Positions 45,130 to 57,094 are shown, numbered from the stretch's first letter. The stretch is 64,000 nucleotides of DNA from Polytrichum commune (GCA_950295325.1 OX485803.1:5206001-5270000); one strand, 5' to 3'. Notes: generated by a model not told the origin, from the letters alone. Numbers and translations: made by a program.

Positions 45130-45964
45130 GGCATGTATGACATCTCACTTGGTCCATGAGAAGAGTGGAGAGTAATTGTATGGAGAAAGGCGATAGCATG
45201 AGAGGCATCATGACTATGAGACCGTGAGAGGCAAGACTAAGGAGAAATTGCTTTAAAGAAGGTGATAGTTGCAAGAAGAATGAAATTGTAGCCAATTGGG
45301 AGGTTAAAAGACAACAAATTTTAACAAAGAATGTCACCTTATAAAGTTGAGCAATGGCAAGAGCCATGGGAGGTCAAGAGAGGTTAACTCTCATGTGAAG
45401 AGAGGAAGACCAATAGGCTGAGTGGAAGCGAGAAGACTTGGGATGCTTGGGATGGGCATAGTCAATGACAATGAAAGTTAAAACGCCACAGCTGAGTCCT
45501 AGGTCAAGAAAGAGCCTAATGAGAGTGTAAGGCATTACCTTGGGTAGGTACAAAGAGAATAATATAGCCTAGTAAGCCTATTCCATTTTGGCAGAGCAGG
45601 CAATGAGTCTACATGCAGAGCTGATGATGCACAAAGTTATTTTGGGGTAGGCTATAGGTTGCCAAGGACATTACCTTGATAGGAAAAAAAGACCTTACCA
45701 CATTGAGGTGAGTTTATCACACAGTGGAGATTATTTGATTAACTGGAATTAGGCTAAAACATATGAACAAAGGTTCTAGCCCATCTTGTTGATGTATTGC
45801 TATTGTGTTAACCCGAGTGGGTGATTATTGAGACAAGTTGGCATGTCCATTGAAGATGAGGGTGGTGATTATAATTGCAAAGATTTGCATGATGATTGTG
45901 AGTTGATTAAGAGAACTTAACTTTGATATTATTGCAAGCATAATTCATGCTAATTGAAGACTAT
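45130..45964. other. no supported feature
   Basis: Spacer between family R copy 1 and the inverted-arm pair. The minus-strand frame 45,125-45,367 has no recognisable motif. Confidence 0.3.
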
Positions 45965-46961
45965 GTGGTTACTCAAAAGAAATTATCCTTGACTATGAGT
46001 CATTGACTACTTGCCAAGTTCTTGAGCTTCACGATTGACATAAAGGATGGAATTAGAGTGATAGGATTCCATGCACACATAGGACAAAATCACACACGAC
46101 TGAGGAAACACCAATGAACCATAAGAGTGTGAATTAAGCTTTATTAACAAGGAACAAAGGAATAAAAGACATAAGATTATTGTTAGGAACCTTAATCCGA
46201 TGTGACAATCATCCTTATAGACACTAGCTTGGCCTTTGCTTAGACCTTATACCATGGGCCACTTTCCTTGGGTTAGTTTAAGTGGTAGCAAAAATCTACA
46301 TACAAGCATCTATCAATGAAGCTTTGTTTTGCCTTCAATATATTATAGGTAGCATGCATCAATAGCCTTGAGCCATGTTGAAACCTCATTGAAATGAAAT
46401 TGATTTTGAAATCTAGGAAGTTGAAAAGGTTAATGAGACTAAAAATACATCATGATGATTTTAAATCAACTAATTCTCTAGAGTGGCGGAATGCAGTAGC
46501 CTCCATGAAGCAACCAAGGAGGGGAAGTGTGTTTGGAAATGACTCTAAATATTGTGGGACACAACAGATTCATTGTCCCATGTTCACATTAAAAAAAATT
46601 AACCCTATAAGCAACAAACACCATACCATTATTCAGCACTACTGTGGGCCCTTGAAATATAATAATGAGATGATGGGAGCTCAATTTTAATCTAAGTCTT
46701 CATTTCCAGCTTTTTGAGCATCCCAATGTTATATTATAAAAGCCCATAGAACGAGAGCTGAAAATTGAATAATGTTATGATTTTTCTCATCTGCATGCAA
46801 TGGATTTATATAAAATTTTGGTCACCCTCCCAAATATGTAGTTTGGGCTTAGACTATCCATAAATATGGTGGATGACCCGCTAGTTTAGGGTTCACTAAA
46901 TGTCACTTGTTTAGCTTCTCAAATGTAGTTGAAAATGATACTCACTTTAATTTGGAGTGCA

Positions 46962-47231
46962 TGTAGAAGGTAGAGTATTAGATTGCTCGCAGTCAATAAA
47001 AATGTAATGGAAGAGGCATGAGAAACAATACGGTTAAAATAAAGCTACAATGCTAGTCCAAAGAGGGATAAGAATTACCCCATATTGGTTGTATGACCCA
47101 ATGAAAAAAAGAAAAACAATAAAAGACCGAGTAAAAGACAAAACAAGAAGAACCTGAAATCATCTCAATGCAAGCATTGTTCATATGTCCTTGTGTATGT
47201 GCAATCTCATCTCTAGTTCTATTAACTTCCA
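46962..47231 (+). repeat. copia-type LTR, 270 bp (solo or displaced 5' LTR)
   Basis: Begins TGTAGAAGGTAGAGTATTAG and ends tattaacttcca, with the same length as the 3' LTR at 56,755-57,024 and roughly 85% alike by eye. The flanks gtgca and gtaaa do not match, and no primer-binding site follows. It is either the old 5' LTR of the copia element downstream, now separated by 3.2 kb of other insertions, or a separate solo LTR. Confidence 0.7.
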
Positions 47232-47624
47232 GTAAATTATGGGCCCATCATACAAGTGAAGTGCCTACATATTTGATTGCTTTGAGGTTGCATGGTGGAT
47301 CTTGAGGGGTTGGTGTTTTGAAGCCTCAAAGCATTGGAGGTGTCCGAGAGAGCATTTGGTTGTTGTGAGTATGTCTTTGCCTTTTGTTTTTGTTTGAATG
47401 TATATTTGATGCAAAAGGGATGTGATTTGAGTTTCTTGAGTGTTGAGAGGCTTATTTTGAGATGTTTGGAGGTGTTTATACTTCAAAAGCATTTGACTTG
47501 AATGTTTTGAGCATTCAAGGGTTTATGTGAGAACTTTGAAGGTGTTTAGACTCCAATAGGATATGACTTGAGAAGCTTGAGTATTGAGAAGTTTACTTGA
47601 AAGTGTAAGGCATATTTGAGGTGA

Positions 47625-48090
47625 AGAGGATCTTATTTGAATGAATTGAATGTCTTAAGAACTCTCTTGAGGTGTAGAAGATCTAACTTGAGGTATTTTG
47701 GGTGAAGGAAATCTTATTTGAATGATTTGAGTGTTTTTAAAACTCTCTTAACGTGTAGAAGATCTACCCTGAGGTATTTGAGGTGAAGGAAATCTTATTT
47801 GAATGATTTGAATGTGTTAAGAACTCTCTTCAAGTGTAGAAGATCTAACTTGAGGTATTTGAGGTGAAGGGGATCTTATTTTAATGAGTTAAATATCTTA
47901 AGAATTCTCTCGAGGTGTAGAAGATAACTTCATATATTTAAGGCGAAGAAAATCTTGTTTAAATGGTTTTGATACCTTAAGACCTTTCTCAAGATGTAGA
48001 AGATCTAACTTCAAGTATTTGAGGTGAAGAAGATCTTATTTAAGGAGTAGAAGATCTAATTTAAGGTGTAAAATATCTAATATTTTAGAG
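47625..48090 (+). repeat. 81-bp tandem array, 5-6 copies
   Basis: Unit starts fall at 47,625, 47,706, 47,787, 47,868, 47,947 and 48,028. Each has aaatcttatttgaatgattt, gaatgtcttaagaactctc and gtgtagaagatctaacttga. More degenerate related sequence precedes it from about 47,290. The minus-strand frame at 47,265-47,492 is not supported as a gene. Confidence 0.85.
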
Positions 48091-48534
48091 ACCAATATGT
48101 CCATTTGAGAAAATATGGGCATTGTAGTAAGTTTTTGCTATGGCTCAAAACAACAAAACCCAGGGAACAAAGTCTCCAGGAAGACTGAGATAGTGTCTAT
48201 AAGGGTTAATGTCACATTGGATTAAGGATTACAATAACATCTTAGGTTCATTCTTGCTTTATTCCTTATTCATTCCACTTAATCTTCACTCTTATGGTTC
48301 CTTTGTGCCCTCTCAGTCGTGGGTGATTCTGTCCTATCTTTAGGAAATTCTCTAGCACTCTAAGGCTTTGACCTAGTTCAGTCGTGAAGCTCAAAAGCTT
48401 GGCGATAGTCATTTTTCCCTTTTGGGTGCAATATTCTTGTCACTGCCATCTCTCAAATACAATCTCTCGTTATGATTTTATGTGTGGATTGATTAATTAA
48501 TCCATCCTTATTTTATGTATTGCTTCTCAACAAA

Positions 48535-49758
48535 AGACAGGCTATAGTTAAATTAACTCACGGTTTAGCCTAAAACGGTTTCTGAGACTATAGCCACCCT
48601 CTCGCATGAGAACATAGCCTGACGCCGTAAACCTGTAATCATCACTTATATATGTAGTTTGTTTATGCAATCACATAACCTCTGATAATAGCATAGGCGA
48701 TAAACAAATTCATATAGCCAAGGGACAGGGTCGAATGTTGCTCTTACCTTGCTCAGCAATTAATCTCTCTCCTTGCTCTCTTTTACTCATATACTGCTCA
48801 AATCCATAAACTGTTCTCAAAGAACTGTACTTCTATACTCTCGTCACAATCTGACCTTTCGCTCTCTCGGCGATAAACTACTCTCCCTCCAGCAGACTAA
48901 TCTTACTGACTCATACTGAGAATATAGCCTGTTTTTCCCTCAGCCTTCCTATTACGGCCTTTACTCATCCTCTCTCTCTCGACAGTAACCCTTCAAGGTT
49001 AACTTTCCATATGACTTAGACTTATCAGATTAATACGACATCTCTAATTTCTGGGATTAAAACAACTTGTTGGAATTTCATTTAGACCAGGCTATAGCTA
49101 CAGGTGTATTTGATAGTTTATTCCAATGACGCACGCATGTAGACTATACGCTTCAAAGCAATCTCAAATTCACAGCCTCTCCATATCCCTCATGTAACGA
49201 ATGCAACACATTCACTTGCTGATACTGCACTGTTATTCCCCATAATCATCGCTCAGCAATTTACTTAAGCGACTAAGTACCATTATACTTATGACTGCGA
49301 CAAAAACTTCACAAGAACTCTCTTTCACACGAGTTCATCACATTCTGTTAAACAACTTGCAATCTGCTTTACTCATAATTCAGAGTTTTCAAAAAGACTA
49401 CCAGGCTATATCCTGGTCAGCCAACTATCTTCTAAAAGGTATTGCCTATAGCCTATGCTCCTCTCTCAGGATTCCACGGCTATGCTCTACCAAAAGCTCT
49501 CACGCTCAGCCTATAGCCTGCGCTCCCATTCCTAGCTCTCTCAACTATAATCAGATATTGAGTTTGAAAATGATATGTCTCTCTCGTCAGAGAGAGTCTG
49601 CTTATAGCCCGGCTCCCTCAGTAACTACCTGCAGGCTGCAAACCGCCGTTAACTGCCTATGGCCTTCTATTCACACTGTTTTAAGCTTAATATTGTCTTT
49701 TTGAACAAGTTTACTACTAGTTAGCCTCCTGCCTCTAGTCAGATTAAGCTATAGCCAA
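48535..49758. mobile_element. CTATAGCC-rich block, possible decayed DNA transposon
   Basis: About a dozen copies of ctatagcc/ggctatag or close variants are spread on both strands over 1.2 kb and are absent on either side. The outer ones, ggctatagttaaattaact at 48,542 and, read inward from the right, ggctatagcttaatctgact at 49,755, look like imperfect TIRs. Dense short repeats near ends are known from several DNA transposons as transposase-binding sites. A 137-residue frame at 49,291-49,704 exists here but has no recognisable motif. No duplication is clear. Confidence 0.45.
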
Positions 49759-49850
49759 AAAATTCGCACTACAGGCATGTTTCTATTACATTGAAGTATA
49801 ACACATATTTTTAGTGTAAAATTTTATATTTTATTTTGGATTGGGTTAAT

Positions 49851-50456
49851 CAGGGTTGTCTATTGTGTCGTGCCGTCACGACACGTATCCGTCACGATAT
49901 TATGCCGGATGCTGTCTTTATCCTGATGGACTTGAATTTTACCGAATTTTGTGTGTAATTACATTACCCCATTTCGGACACGTAGGATGTAAGATGTCCA
50001 CGTGTGATGACATATCAGCAAAGTAGAGGTAAAGTGGGGAAAAAATTACTAGCGCCCGTCCGCCCCCCCGTCCACCCCGTTCCCGCCCCCGTCCGCCCCG
50101 TTCTCGCCCCCATCCGCTCCGTTTTCCCCCCCCCGGTCCGTCCGCCCCCGTTCCCTCCCCCGTCCGTCCCGTCCCCCCCCCCCCTCGGTCCGCCCCACAC
50201 CCTCCTTAGTCATATTTTACTACTTTGATTTTAATAGAATGATAAACATAATGGCAAAATGGTTTACCTGGCGCTAGGCATATCCACGTCCACGTCGGCT
50301 TTTTCTGCCACATAGGACGCCACCTTGGCAAGAAGGTAAGTATTTTACCCACCCTACTAGCTTCCCCCTAGGTTGACCCTACGTGGACCCTATTGTGTCG
50401 TGACGGAGGGGTCCGTCACGACACGACACGTCATGACGTCGGAATAGACAACCCTG
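49851..50456. mobile_element. hAT-like MITE with CAGGGTTGTCTATT ends
   Basis: 606 bp. CAGGGTTGTCTATT at the left is matched by the right end read inward. The 8-bp duplication is GGGTTAAT (49,843-49,850) versus GGGTTCAT (50,457-50,464), one mismatch. Subterminal cgtcacgacac words recur in both orientations. The middle (50,050-50,205) is a C-rich cgcccccgtccgccccgtt-type tract; the proline-rich frames here come from that tract. CAGGG ends are typical of hAT elements. Confidence 0.85.
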
Positions 50457-50841
50457 GGGTTCATTATAGACCAAAAATAAATAAATAAAAATAGTTTGAA
50501 TGTTTTGAGAGTATATCCGAGCATATAATGACACCATTTCATAGCGAGGCTGTTAGAATCATTGACAAGTTAAATGAAGGAAACTTCAACATTTGGAAAT
50601 TCAAAATCAAAATGTTGTTGGCATTTCTGGATCTTTGAGACATTATGGACGGATGTCACCAAAAAGCCTCCACCCTTCAATTTCGTCATAACCCGAATGA
50701 AGAAGTTTATAATGACATGTAGAGATTTTTCTCTTTGTAACACAATGTATGATTCCAATCTATCGTTGGAATATACACAACTTAGCCAAGTCTATACTAT
50801 GTCTTCTTACACTCCTTAATATCGGGTAATGTCACATCCTT

Positions 50842-50964
50842 TTACTTCTCTAAAGTCCACCCGGCCGCTTTGGCCATGCATGCCTTCAAAGATATCCCTC
50901 TTGTGAAACGAGTCTTTGCCGTCGACTCCACACTACTACATGAGTTCTCGCTTATTGATTCCAT
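50842..50964 (-). CDS. family R micro-ORF, copy 3 (40 aa)
   Basis: ATG 50,964 to TAA 50,842. It starts M-E-S-I-S-E-N-S with an acidic/Ser-rich N-terminus, and ends SLKACMAKAAGWTLEK directly before the stop. It lacks the C-terminal tail of the other copies. Its survival as an open frame in a copy inside a dead copia element is either recent insertion or selection at the family level. Confidence 0.5.
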   Translation of the reverse strand: MESISENSCSSVESTAKTRFTRGISLKACMAKAAGWTLEK

Positions 50965-51119
50965 GAATTACACAAGTTTAAATATTGATAAATACTTGTC
51001 ACTTATTGTAGTTTTCTCCTCACGCTTCAGCCACTATATTGGTTTAATGAACTAATGATTATCCCTAATGGAACCAAACAAACTTCCTTTGTTCCCCTAG
51101 ACTTTACTAGCTAATAGTG

Positions 51120-51730
51120 TAACTTTCCCATTACTTCTCGGAATGTCCTGAAATTTTATCTGTAACTAGGGAGACAAAGCAAAAAAACATCTCACCAATT
51201 TGTGAGCCTATCCCATTTTCTGTCCGACAGTTATGACCATTTTAGTGTGTTAGTCTACCCAGATTTCAGAATGTCATAACTTCCTCTCACAGGCTCCAAA
51301 GAACTTCAAATTTTGGGAGCAATCACAAAAACTAATTGTTTATGACCCTCTGAAATTTCAAACTATTTTCATTTTCTGCCAAAACATTATGGCATTTTTA
51401 GTCTGCAACTCTTGAAAACACTTCAGAATGATATATCTCCTTCTCATCTACTCGGAATGACTTGAAATTTGTACCACAACTAGGAAACCTAAGAACAAAG
51501 CATCCCTCAAAATTTCATGCGTTTCCAAGCCTCTGTCCAGGAGTTATGCCCATTTCGGCTCAAAAATGTAGGCGAAGTTCAGAATGTCATAACTGCTGAT
51601 CCAGTACTCCAAACATCCTCAGATTTTGACCATGTTCATATAAAAAAGTTGTTTACTAACCCTCTAAATTTCAACGAAGTATCTTCTTTTGCTCGGAAGT
51701 TATGCCCCTTACAACCTAGACTACTCAAGA
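51120..51730 (-). repeat. diverged ~155-bp tandem repeat inside family R copy 3
   Basis: The landmark cagaatg(t/a)(c/t)at(a)a recurs near 51,270, 51,424 and 51,581, followed each time by a comparable series (tcaaattttg, ttgtttatgaccctctgaaa and variants). It occupies the position of the minisatellites in R copies 1 and 2. Confidence 0.55.
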
Positions 51731-53188
51731 AATACCCAAGAAATATGAACTCAAATACTACAACTTGAAGCCATAAAATATCTTAAAATTATTCACACCA
51801 AAACTAATTCTAACAAGAGGTCAAGCCCTCTTCAAGGCCAACTAGCTTTGGCTCTCCAACTAAAAACTAAGCACACACATGTGCTCCAATCTTGCTTCCA
51901 ACACATCCACACTTATAACACGTGGGTACCTTGGAGCACGAAGGAAAGAGAGGATGAATGAGGGATTATATAGTGAGTTTGAGGGGGTGAGCACCCTCAA
52001 GGCTCACGATAAGCCCTCGAGATCTCCTCCTATTTTGTAGACTCTAATCCTATCTCCTAAGCCTTCCTCCCTCAAATGATCAACAAGGATCCTAATTCAA
52101 ACATTTAACTAACCTTGGCTTTCTACCTACCACACTTTACTAAGGTTTGTCCTTCTCCTACTTAAATTCACTCCACAAAAGTCTAATGCTTCAAACTAAG
52201 TTTTCTTCAAGCTTCACTCTTTTTATATTTTTGTGAATAATCATAAATCACCAAAACACCACTTGTAATGTTTTACAAGTGTTAACAACCAATGTGGACA
52301 TCAATTTGGGCTCACAACGGATCCAAGGAAGTTCAACCTTTCAATGCAGATCCCAAAGTGTTAAAGGAGTACAAAAAGTGCGTTAAGAAGGCCATGTCCA
52401 TTATCAGCCTAAATTTGGCGGACAACCAACTTGTGCACATCAAGAATTGCAAGAAACCCGCAGAGGCGTGGAAGACCTTTTACAACATTCATGAAATGAA
52501 GAGTTATACAACATCCTCTTTATTTGCCGCAAGATTTTTACATGCAAGATGCAAGAAGGTGACGACTTGTTGGACCACGTCAACAAGGTTAAGGCGGTTG
52601 CGGATTTTGTTTTTTGGAGGTACCAGTGAAAGATGAAGACATTGTTATGACCTTGCTCGAAAATTTGTTAGCCTTGTACGAATCCTTAATCACCGCCTTA
52701 AAGATGATGCTGATGAAGAAGTTGACAATAGATTGCATAACGACACGTTTGATGCGAGAGATGTCGGAATGTAAGAAGAAAGAACCCAAGATGAGGATGC
52801 CATATGATGTTGTGACAAAAATAAACTCATTTTCACTCTAAAACACAAAATCATGTTTTTATTATGGCAAACCGGGCTACATTGCATTTTTCTGCAAAAA
52901 GTAAAGAACAAGGAGCGTAAAAAATGCAAAGGACAATGACGACTATGTATTTGTAATGTGTAATAGAATATATTTTCAAGAGCGTGTACAAGTAGATCAT
53001 AGATCCAGGAGCCACCAAATCCTTGATTTAGGATAGGGTGGCATTTAACACGTATGAGGTAATTGCTCCACCAAATGTGCATTTGGGTGATGATATTGTT
53101 GTCAAAGTCATCGGAATGGGATCCATTATTATGGAAGCAATTGTGAGAGTAAAATTAGCTGAATTTGTATCAAAGATGCGTTTCACGT

Positions 53189-54406
53189 TGTCGTAATGTA
53201 AATGCGTACACTATATAGATGTGTACTTATTTTGTGTTGCATTGTGATTATTTGATTTGGAGGAGAGTAAAAGGGAATAGAAATAGATTATATTTTTGTT
53301 TACTCATAGTTTATTCTTAGTGACTTTTAATTTATCGTTTTAATCTTATCTCTTTTTTTTACTCTTAGTTTACTCTTAGCTTATCTCTTTTAGTCTTACT
53401 TCTAGTTTTATCCTTAGTTTATTTTTAGACCAATGGATAATTAGAAGCCATGTGATGAGGATAAGAGGAGGATTTTTGGGATTTTTGGGCTTATCTCACA
53501 TGTGTGGTTGGAGAGAACACTAAGAGGGAGAGAAGAGGTTGGGGAGAGGAGAGTTTTTTTTTGGTTGTTGTTGGAAGCTCATGGTGTGTGAGTGGATTTT
53601 ACGAGAATCTTGAAATAAAAAAATGCAGGAGTTGCGTTTCATGGCGTTGTTTTCCCGAGAGTGATCACTTGTTTGAATGGAAGTAGCAAAAAAACAAAGG
53701 TTGTGCTAGTTTGAGTGGAGGGAGGTCTGTTGGCTCTTGCAAAGAAGGGTTGAGACTTCGACCGACCATAGAAGACGGACAAGTCTTTTGTTTGCAACAA
53801 ACCTTTGAGGAAGTGTAGCACTTATCGTTAGTTTTTTTTTGTAAAGATATGATTCAATCAATTTGGTGTGCATATGAAGATTTGAAGACTTGAAGAATTT
53901 CCAAGATTCAAGTGTGTTGTGGCTTGTGGTTCGTTGTCATTTTTTTTGTGATTCCCAGCCGGATTTGGAGGCTAGTTGTACTTGATTTTTTTTGCATCGT
54001 AAAATTGTTGCGGGTATTTGTGGGAAATCATAAAAGCCTCGTTTCATGTTTGTGACAACGAAGTGGGATTGATGACCCACAAGGTTGTATTTTGTTGTTC
54101 CCATTGGTGAGGCGCAATTGCTGGCCACCGTGGGTTTGAAAGTTTAGGAGCCAATCTGTCGGACGTCAGCTTGTGTTCTAACATCCCGTTTTACCCGTCC
54201 GAGGCCTGTGGTTTCTTATCACCCTACCCTTACCCTTAACCCATTTAGAGCCGCAACAAGATAGACCGACGGGAAAGAGTTTGAAGATTTAAAGAAACTG
54301 AAGACTGAGACTCTTGAAGACCAGAAGATTCGACGGTTCGACAAACAAATCTAGTTGCAGCCAAAAGCCCAGTGTTTTCCCAAGGCGGAACCCTCTCTAC
54401 CCGACA
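53189..54406 (+). mobile_element. solo-LTR-like insertion in copia protease region, 1,218 bp
   Basis: Begins TGTCGTAATGTAAATGCG and ends CTACCCGACA, giving TGTCG/CGACA inverted ends. ACGT lies on both sides (53,185-53,188 and 54,407-54,410). The copia similarity resumes immediately after (L-Q-T-N-L-L-S-V-S). Internal tracts are T-rich, and no polyprotein is present. A tatatag near 53,214 could be promoter-like, but it lies close to the start. Confidence 0.65.
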
Positions 54407-55228
54407 ACGTGACAAAATTGCAAACCAATTTGCTCTCGGTGAGTAAGTTTGTATCGAACGGTTTGAAATTACAATTCAACCTAAACAAATGTTTTGGAAA
54501 GATTTGTGACAATAAAGCCATTGCAAATCACCATGTAAAGACAACTTATACAAAATAATTTTTACAATAATACATGGAGCATATGCGGCGAATTTAGTGC
54601 AAGCTCCAATGGGGGATGGTGCGCTCAAGCTTTGGCACCGCCGTCTTGGCCATTTGAATGAAAAGGGTGTTGATTTGTTCCAAAACATAGTAAGTGATAG
54701 CAAACAAGGGAAAATGCAAATGACTAAGACTTTAAAGATTATGTATTGTGACGTGTGTGGCCCCATGAGGATCACATCTATGGACGGTGCAAGGAATTTC
54801 GTGACCTTCATTGATGATTTCTTGAGGGTAATGTGGTTGTATGCGTTAAAATCTAAAGAAGAGTGTTTTGAAAAGTTCAAGGAGTTCAAGGGGCATGTAG
54901 ATACGCAATTATAGCACAAAATCAAGGCGTTTCGGTCAGACAATGGTGGGATATATATATCCAAGGCATTTGAGGGGTTTTTAAAGAATCATGGCATTGA
55001 GAAGCAAACGTCCACCTCATAAAGGCCTCAACAAAACAGAGTGGGAGATCGTTCAAATCGCACCATCATGGAGATGACAAGGACTATGCTTCATGCTTAA
55101 AACCTTTACAAGTCATTTTGGGTGGAAGTAGTAGCCAATGCGGTTTACACACGAAACTGATATCCAACTAGGGTGTTGGATTCTATTACGTCCGAGGAAA
55201 CATGAAGCTAGAGGGAGCTTTGTATTGC

Positions 55229-55270
55229 GCACACACACACACACACACACATATATGTATATATATATAT
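55229..55270 (+). repeat. (AC)n(AT)n microsatellite
   Basis: Eleven AC units followed by an atatat tract. It interrupts the copia integrase/reverse-transcriptase linker. Confidence 0.9.
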
Positions 55271-56754
55271 TTAGATGCATTGTAAACGCAATGATGCTAA
55301 GTGAAAAGAGGGGTGAATTCGATGCAAATAACACCAAATGTTTGTTTTTAGGTTATTGTGAAGGAAATAAGGCCTATAGGCTAATGTATTTGAAACTAAA
55401 AAGTTCATAAAAGTAGAGATGTGGTATTCATGGAGGATAAGATGAGCATTGGAAACGATTTGGAGATGCGTCCAAGTGAAAGAAATGAAGGCATAATAAT
55501 GGTCGTTATGGGTAATTTCTCTAAATCATTTTTATGTGATGAGGGTAAAAAACACAAAAAATAAGTGGGAGATCACTTGGCTGCAAATGAAGAAACAATA
55601 AAAATACCCGCGGAAAACAATGGCTATGTTGAGAGGGCGGCACCTGCCTGGACAGTGGTGAAAAAAATCATATTCTATACCAACATGGCAAATAACGGGC
55701 CAATGTGGCATTTTTGGATGATTCTTTGAATTTGTGCAAAACGTTGAGATCCAAAGATGTGAGCAAATGGAAGGTCGCAATGCAAGATGAGTATGACTTG
55801 CTCATGGCCAATGCTACATGCGAATTGACCAACCTCTTAAAGAATCGCAAGAATGTAGAATGCAAATAAATGTTCCGCACCAAGAGGGATGCATTGGGTG
55901 AAATTGTTAGTCATAAGATGCAATCATTAACAATGAGATATTCTCAAGTGGAATACAACGAGATTTTTGCCCCCGTGGTTGAATTTATCACCATTAGATG
56001 CATTCTCATAATAAGAGTAGCCATAGATTGGGATATCCACCAAATGGACGTAAAAATCACGTTTTTCAATTAAGTATTAGAAGTAGAGATCTACATGGAT
56101 CAACCAAAGGGGTTCGTACAAGAGGAGGAATGAACACCTTGTATGCAAATTCAAGAAAAAATTGTATGCTCTCAAGCAATCGTCGAGGGTGTGGTACCAC
56201 CATATCGACTCGTTCTTTATCAATGAGGGCTATTATGGGAGCCAAGCGGAAATATTTAGGAATTATTGTTATGAATGGATCTTGCGATATGGATTGGGTG
56301 GGAGATGCAAACAACCAGTGATCCACCACAAGGTGCATATTTCTTATTGGTGCTAGAGTCATTTCCTGACAATGCAATAAACAGCCAACCATTGCATTGT
56401 CTACGATGGAGGCGGAGCATATGGCCACTAGCCATTGCACAAAAGAAGTGGTTTGGCTTAGGCAACTTTTGGCGGATGTGGGATACGTGCAAGAAGGACT
56501 GACATCCATCATGTGCAACAATAAAGAATCCATAAAACTTGCAAAGAATCCCACACACCATTCTCGCACCAAACATATCAATGTACAACATCACTTCATT
56601 AAAAAGAAACTAGAAAACCAAAAGATATGTTTGAAAATTTGTCCAATGGAGAATGTGATAGCGGACATGCTCACCAAACCACTTGCAAACGATAGAAATC
56701 AAGCATTGACAAAGGCAATGGGTTTAAAGCCTTTAATTATTCACAAAATGAGAG

Positions 56755-57024
56755 TGTAGAAGGTAGTGCACTAGATTGCTCGTAGTCAATAGAAATGTAA
56801 TGGAAGAGGCATGAGAAACAATAAGGTTATGATAAAGCTATAACGCTAGTCCAAAGAGGGATAAGAGCTACCCCATATTGTTTGTGTGAACTAATGAACC
56901 GAAAAAGAACAATAAAAGACAAAACAAGAAGAGCATTAGACCATCTCACTCCAAGCATTGTTCATATGTCTTTATGTATGTGTATATGCTTGTGCAATCT
57001 CATCTCTAGTCCTATTGACTTTCA
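56755..57024 (+). repeat. copia 3' LTR, 270 bp
   Basis: Starts TGTAGAAGGTAGTGCACTAG directly at the stop codon of the RNase H frame, and ends ctattgactttca. It matches 46,962-47,231 along its length. Downstream atagt does not duplicate the upstream flank of that other LTR. Confidence 0.8.
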
Positions 57025-57094
57025 ATAGTGGCCTCTTTAGAGGAAGACGATTCCGAGGTTGCAAATGGTATGATTTATGATGTTGGTTCATCTT

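Larger units (their letters stand above)
45965..48440. repeat. pair of ~320-bp inverted arms
   Basis: The left arm 45,965-46,305 and right arm 48,125-48,440 are imperfect reverse complements. Shared landmarks in left-arm orientation: gccaagttcttgagcttcac, aggacaaaatcacacacgac, gaaccataagagtg, ccttatagacacta, tagcaaaaatctacatacaa. Between them lie unknown sequence, a copia-type LTR and an 81-bp tandem array. It could be one foldback-type element later invaded, or two opposite copies of one repeat. No duplication was found outside the arms. Confidence 0.65.
50654..52316 (-). mobile_element. family R element, copy 3, inserted in copia gag
   Basis: 1,663 bp in reverse orientation. Its right side (plus strand) ends gggctcaca, the complement of TGTGAGCCC. 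The left side starts tgtcaccaaaaagcctccac, a diverged form of the family end. ACGGA flanks both sides (50,649-50,653 and 52,317-52,321), and removing the element restores the gag reading frame. Its central part holds a diverged ~155-bp tandem repeat (51,120-51,730; landmark cagaatgtcataact) in place of the minisatellites of the other copies. Confidence 0.85.
50528..56759 (+). pseudogene. Ty1/copia polyprotein pseudogene, interrupted by two insertions
   Basis: Gag N-terminus from ATG 50,528, interrupted at 50,653 by family R copy 3 and resuming in frame at 52,322. The zinc-knuckle CX2CX4HX4C near 52,854 is damaged (second Cys and His both Tyr). Protease region near 53,002 reads D-P-G-A in place of the usual D-S-G-A, then is cut by the 53,189-54,406 insertion. 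GAG-pre-integrase H-R-R-L-G-H-L is near 54,640. Integrase acidic residues: Asp at 54,750, Asp at 54,939, and Asp where Glu is expected at 55,047 (35 residues on). Reverse transcriptase is partial (55,700-56,230); the YVDD segment is missing through a deletion. RNase H is near 56,397-56,750, with S-T-M-E-A-E and D-M-L-T-K-P-L. Many stops and frameshifts: dead. Confidence 0.85.

Noticed and set aside
47265-47492. 75-residue minus-strand frame
   Set aside because: Lies in degenerate repeats leading into the 81-bp array; no motif.
49291-49704. 137-residue open frame in the CTATAGCC block
   Set aside because: No recognisable domain, and composition follows the repeated words; likely chance.
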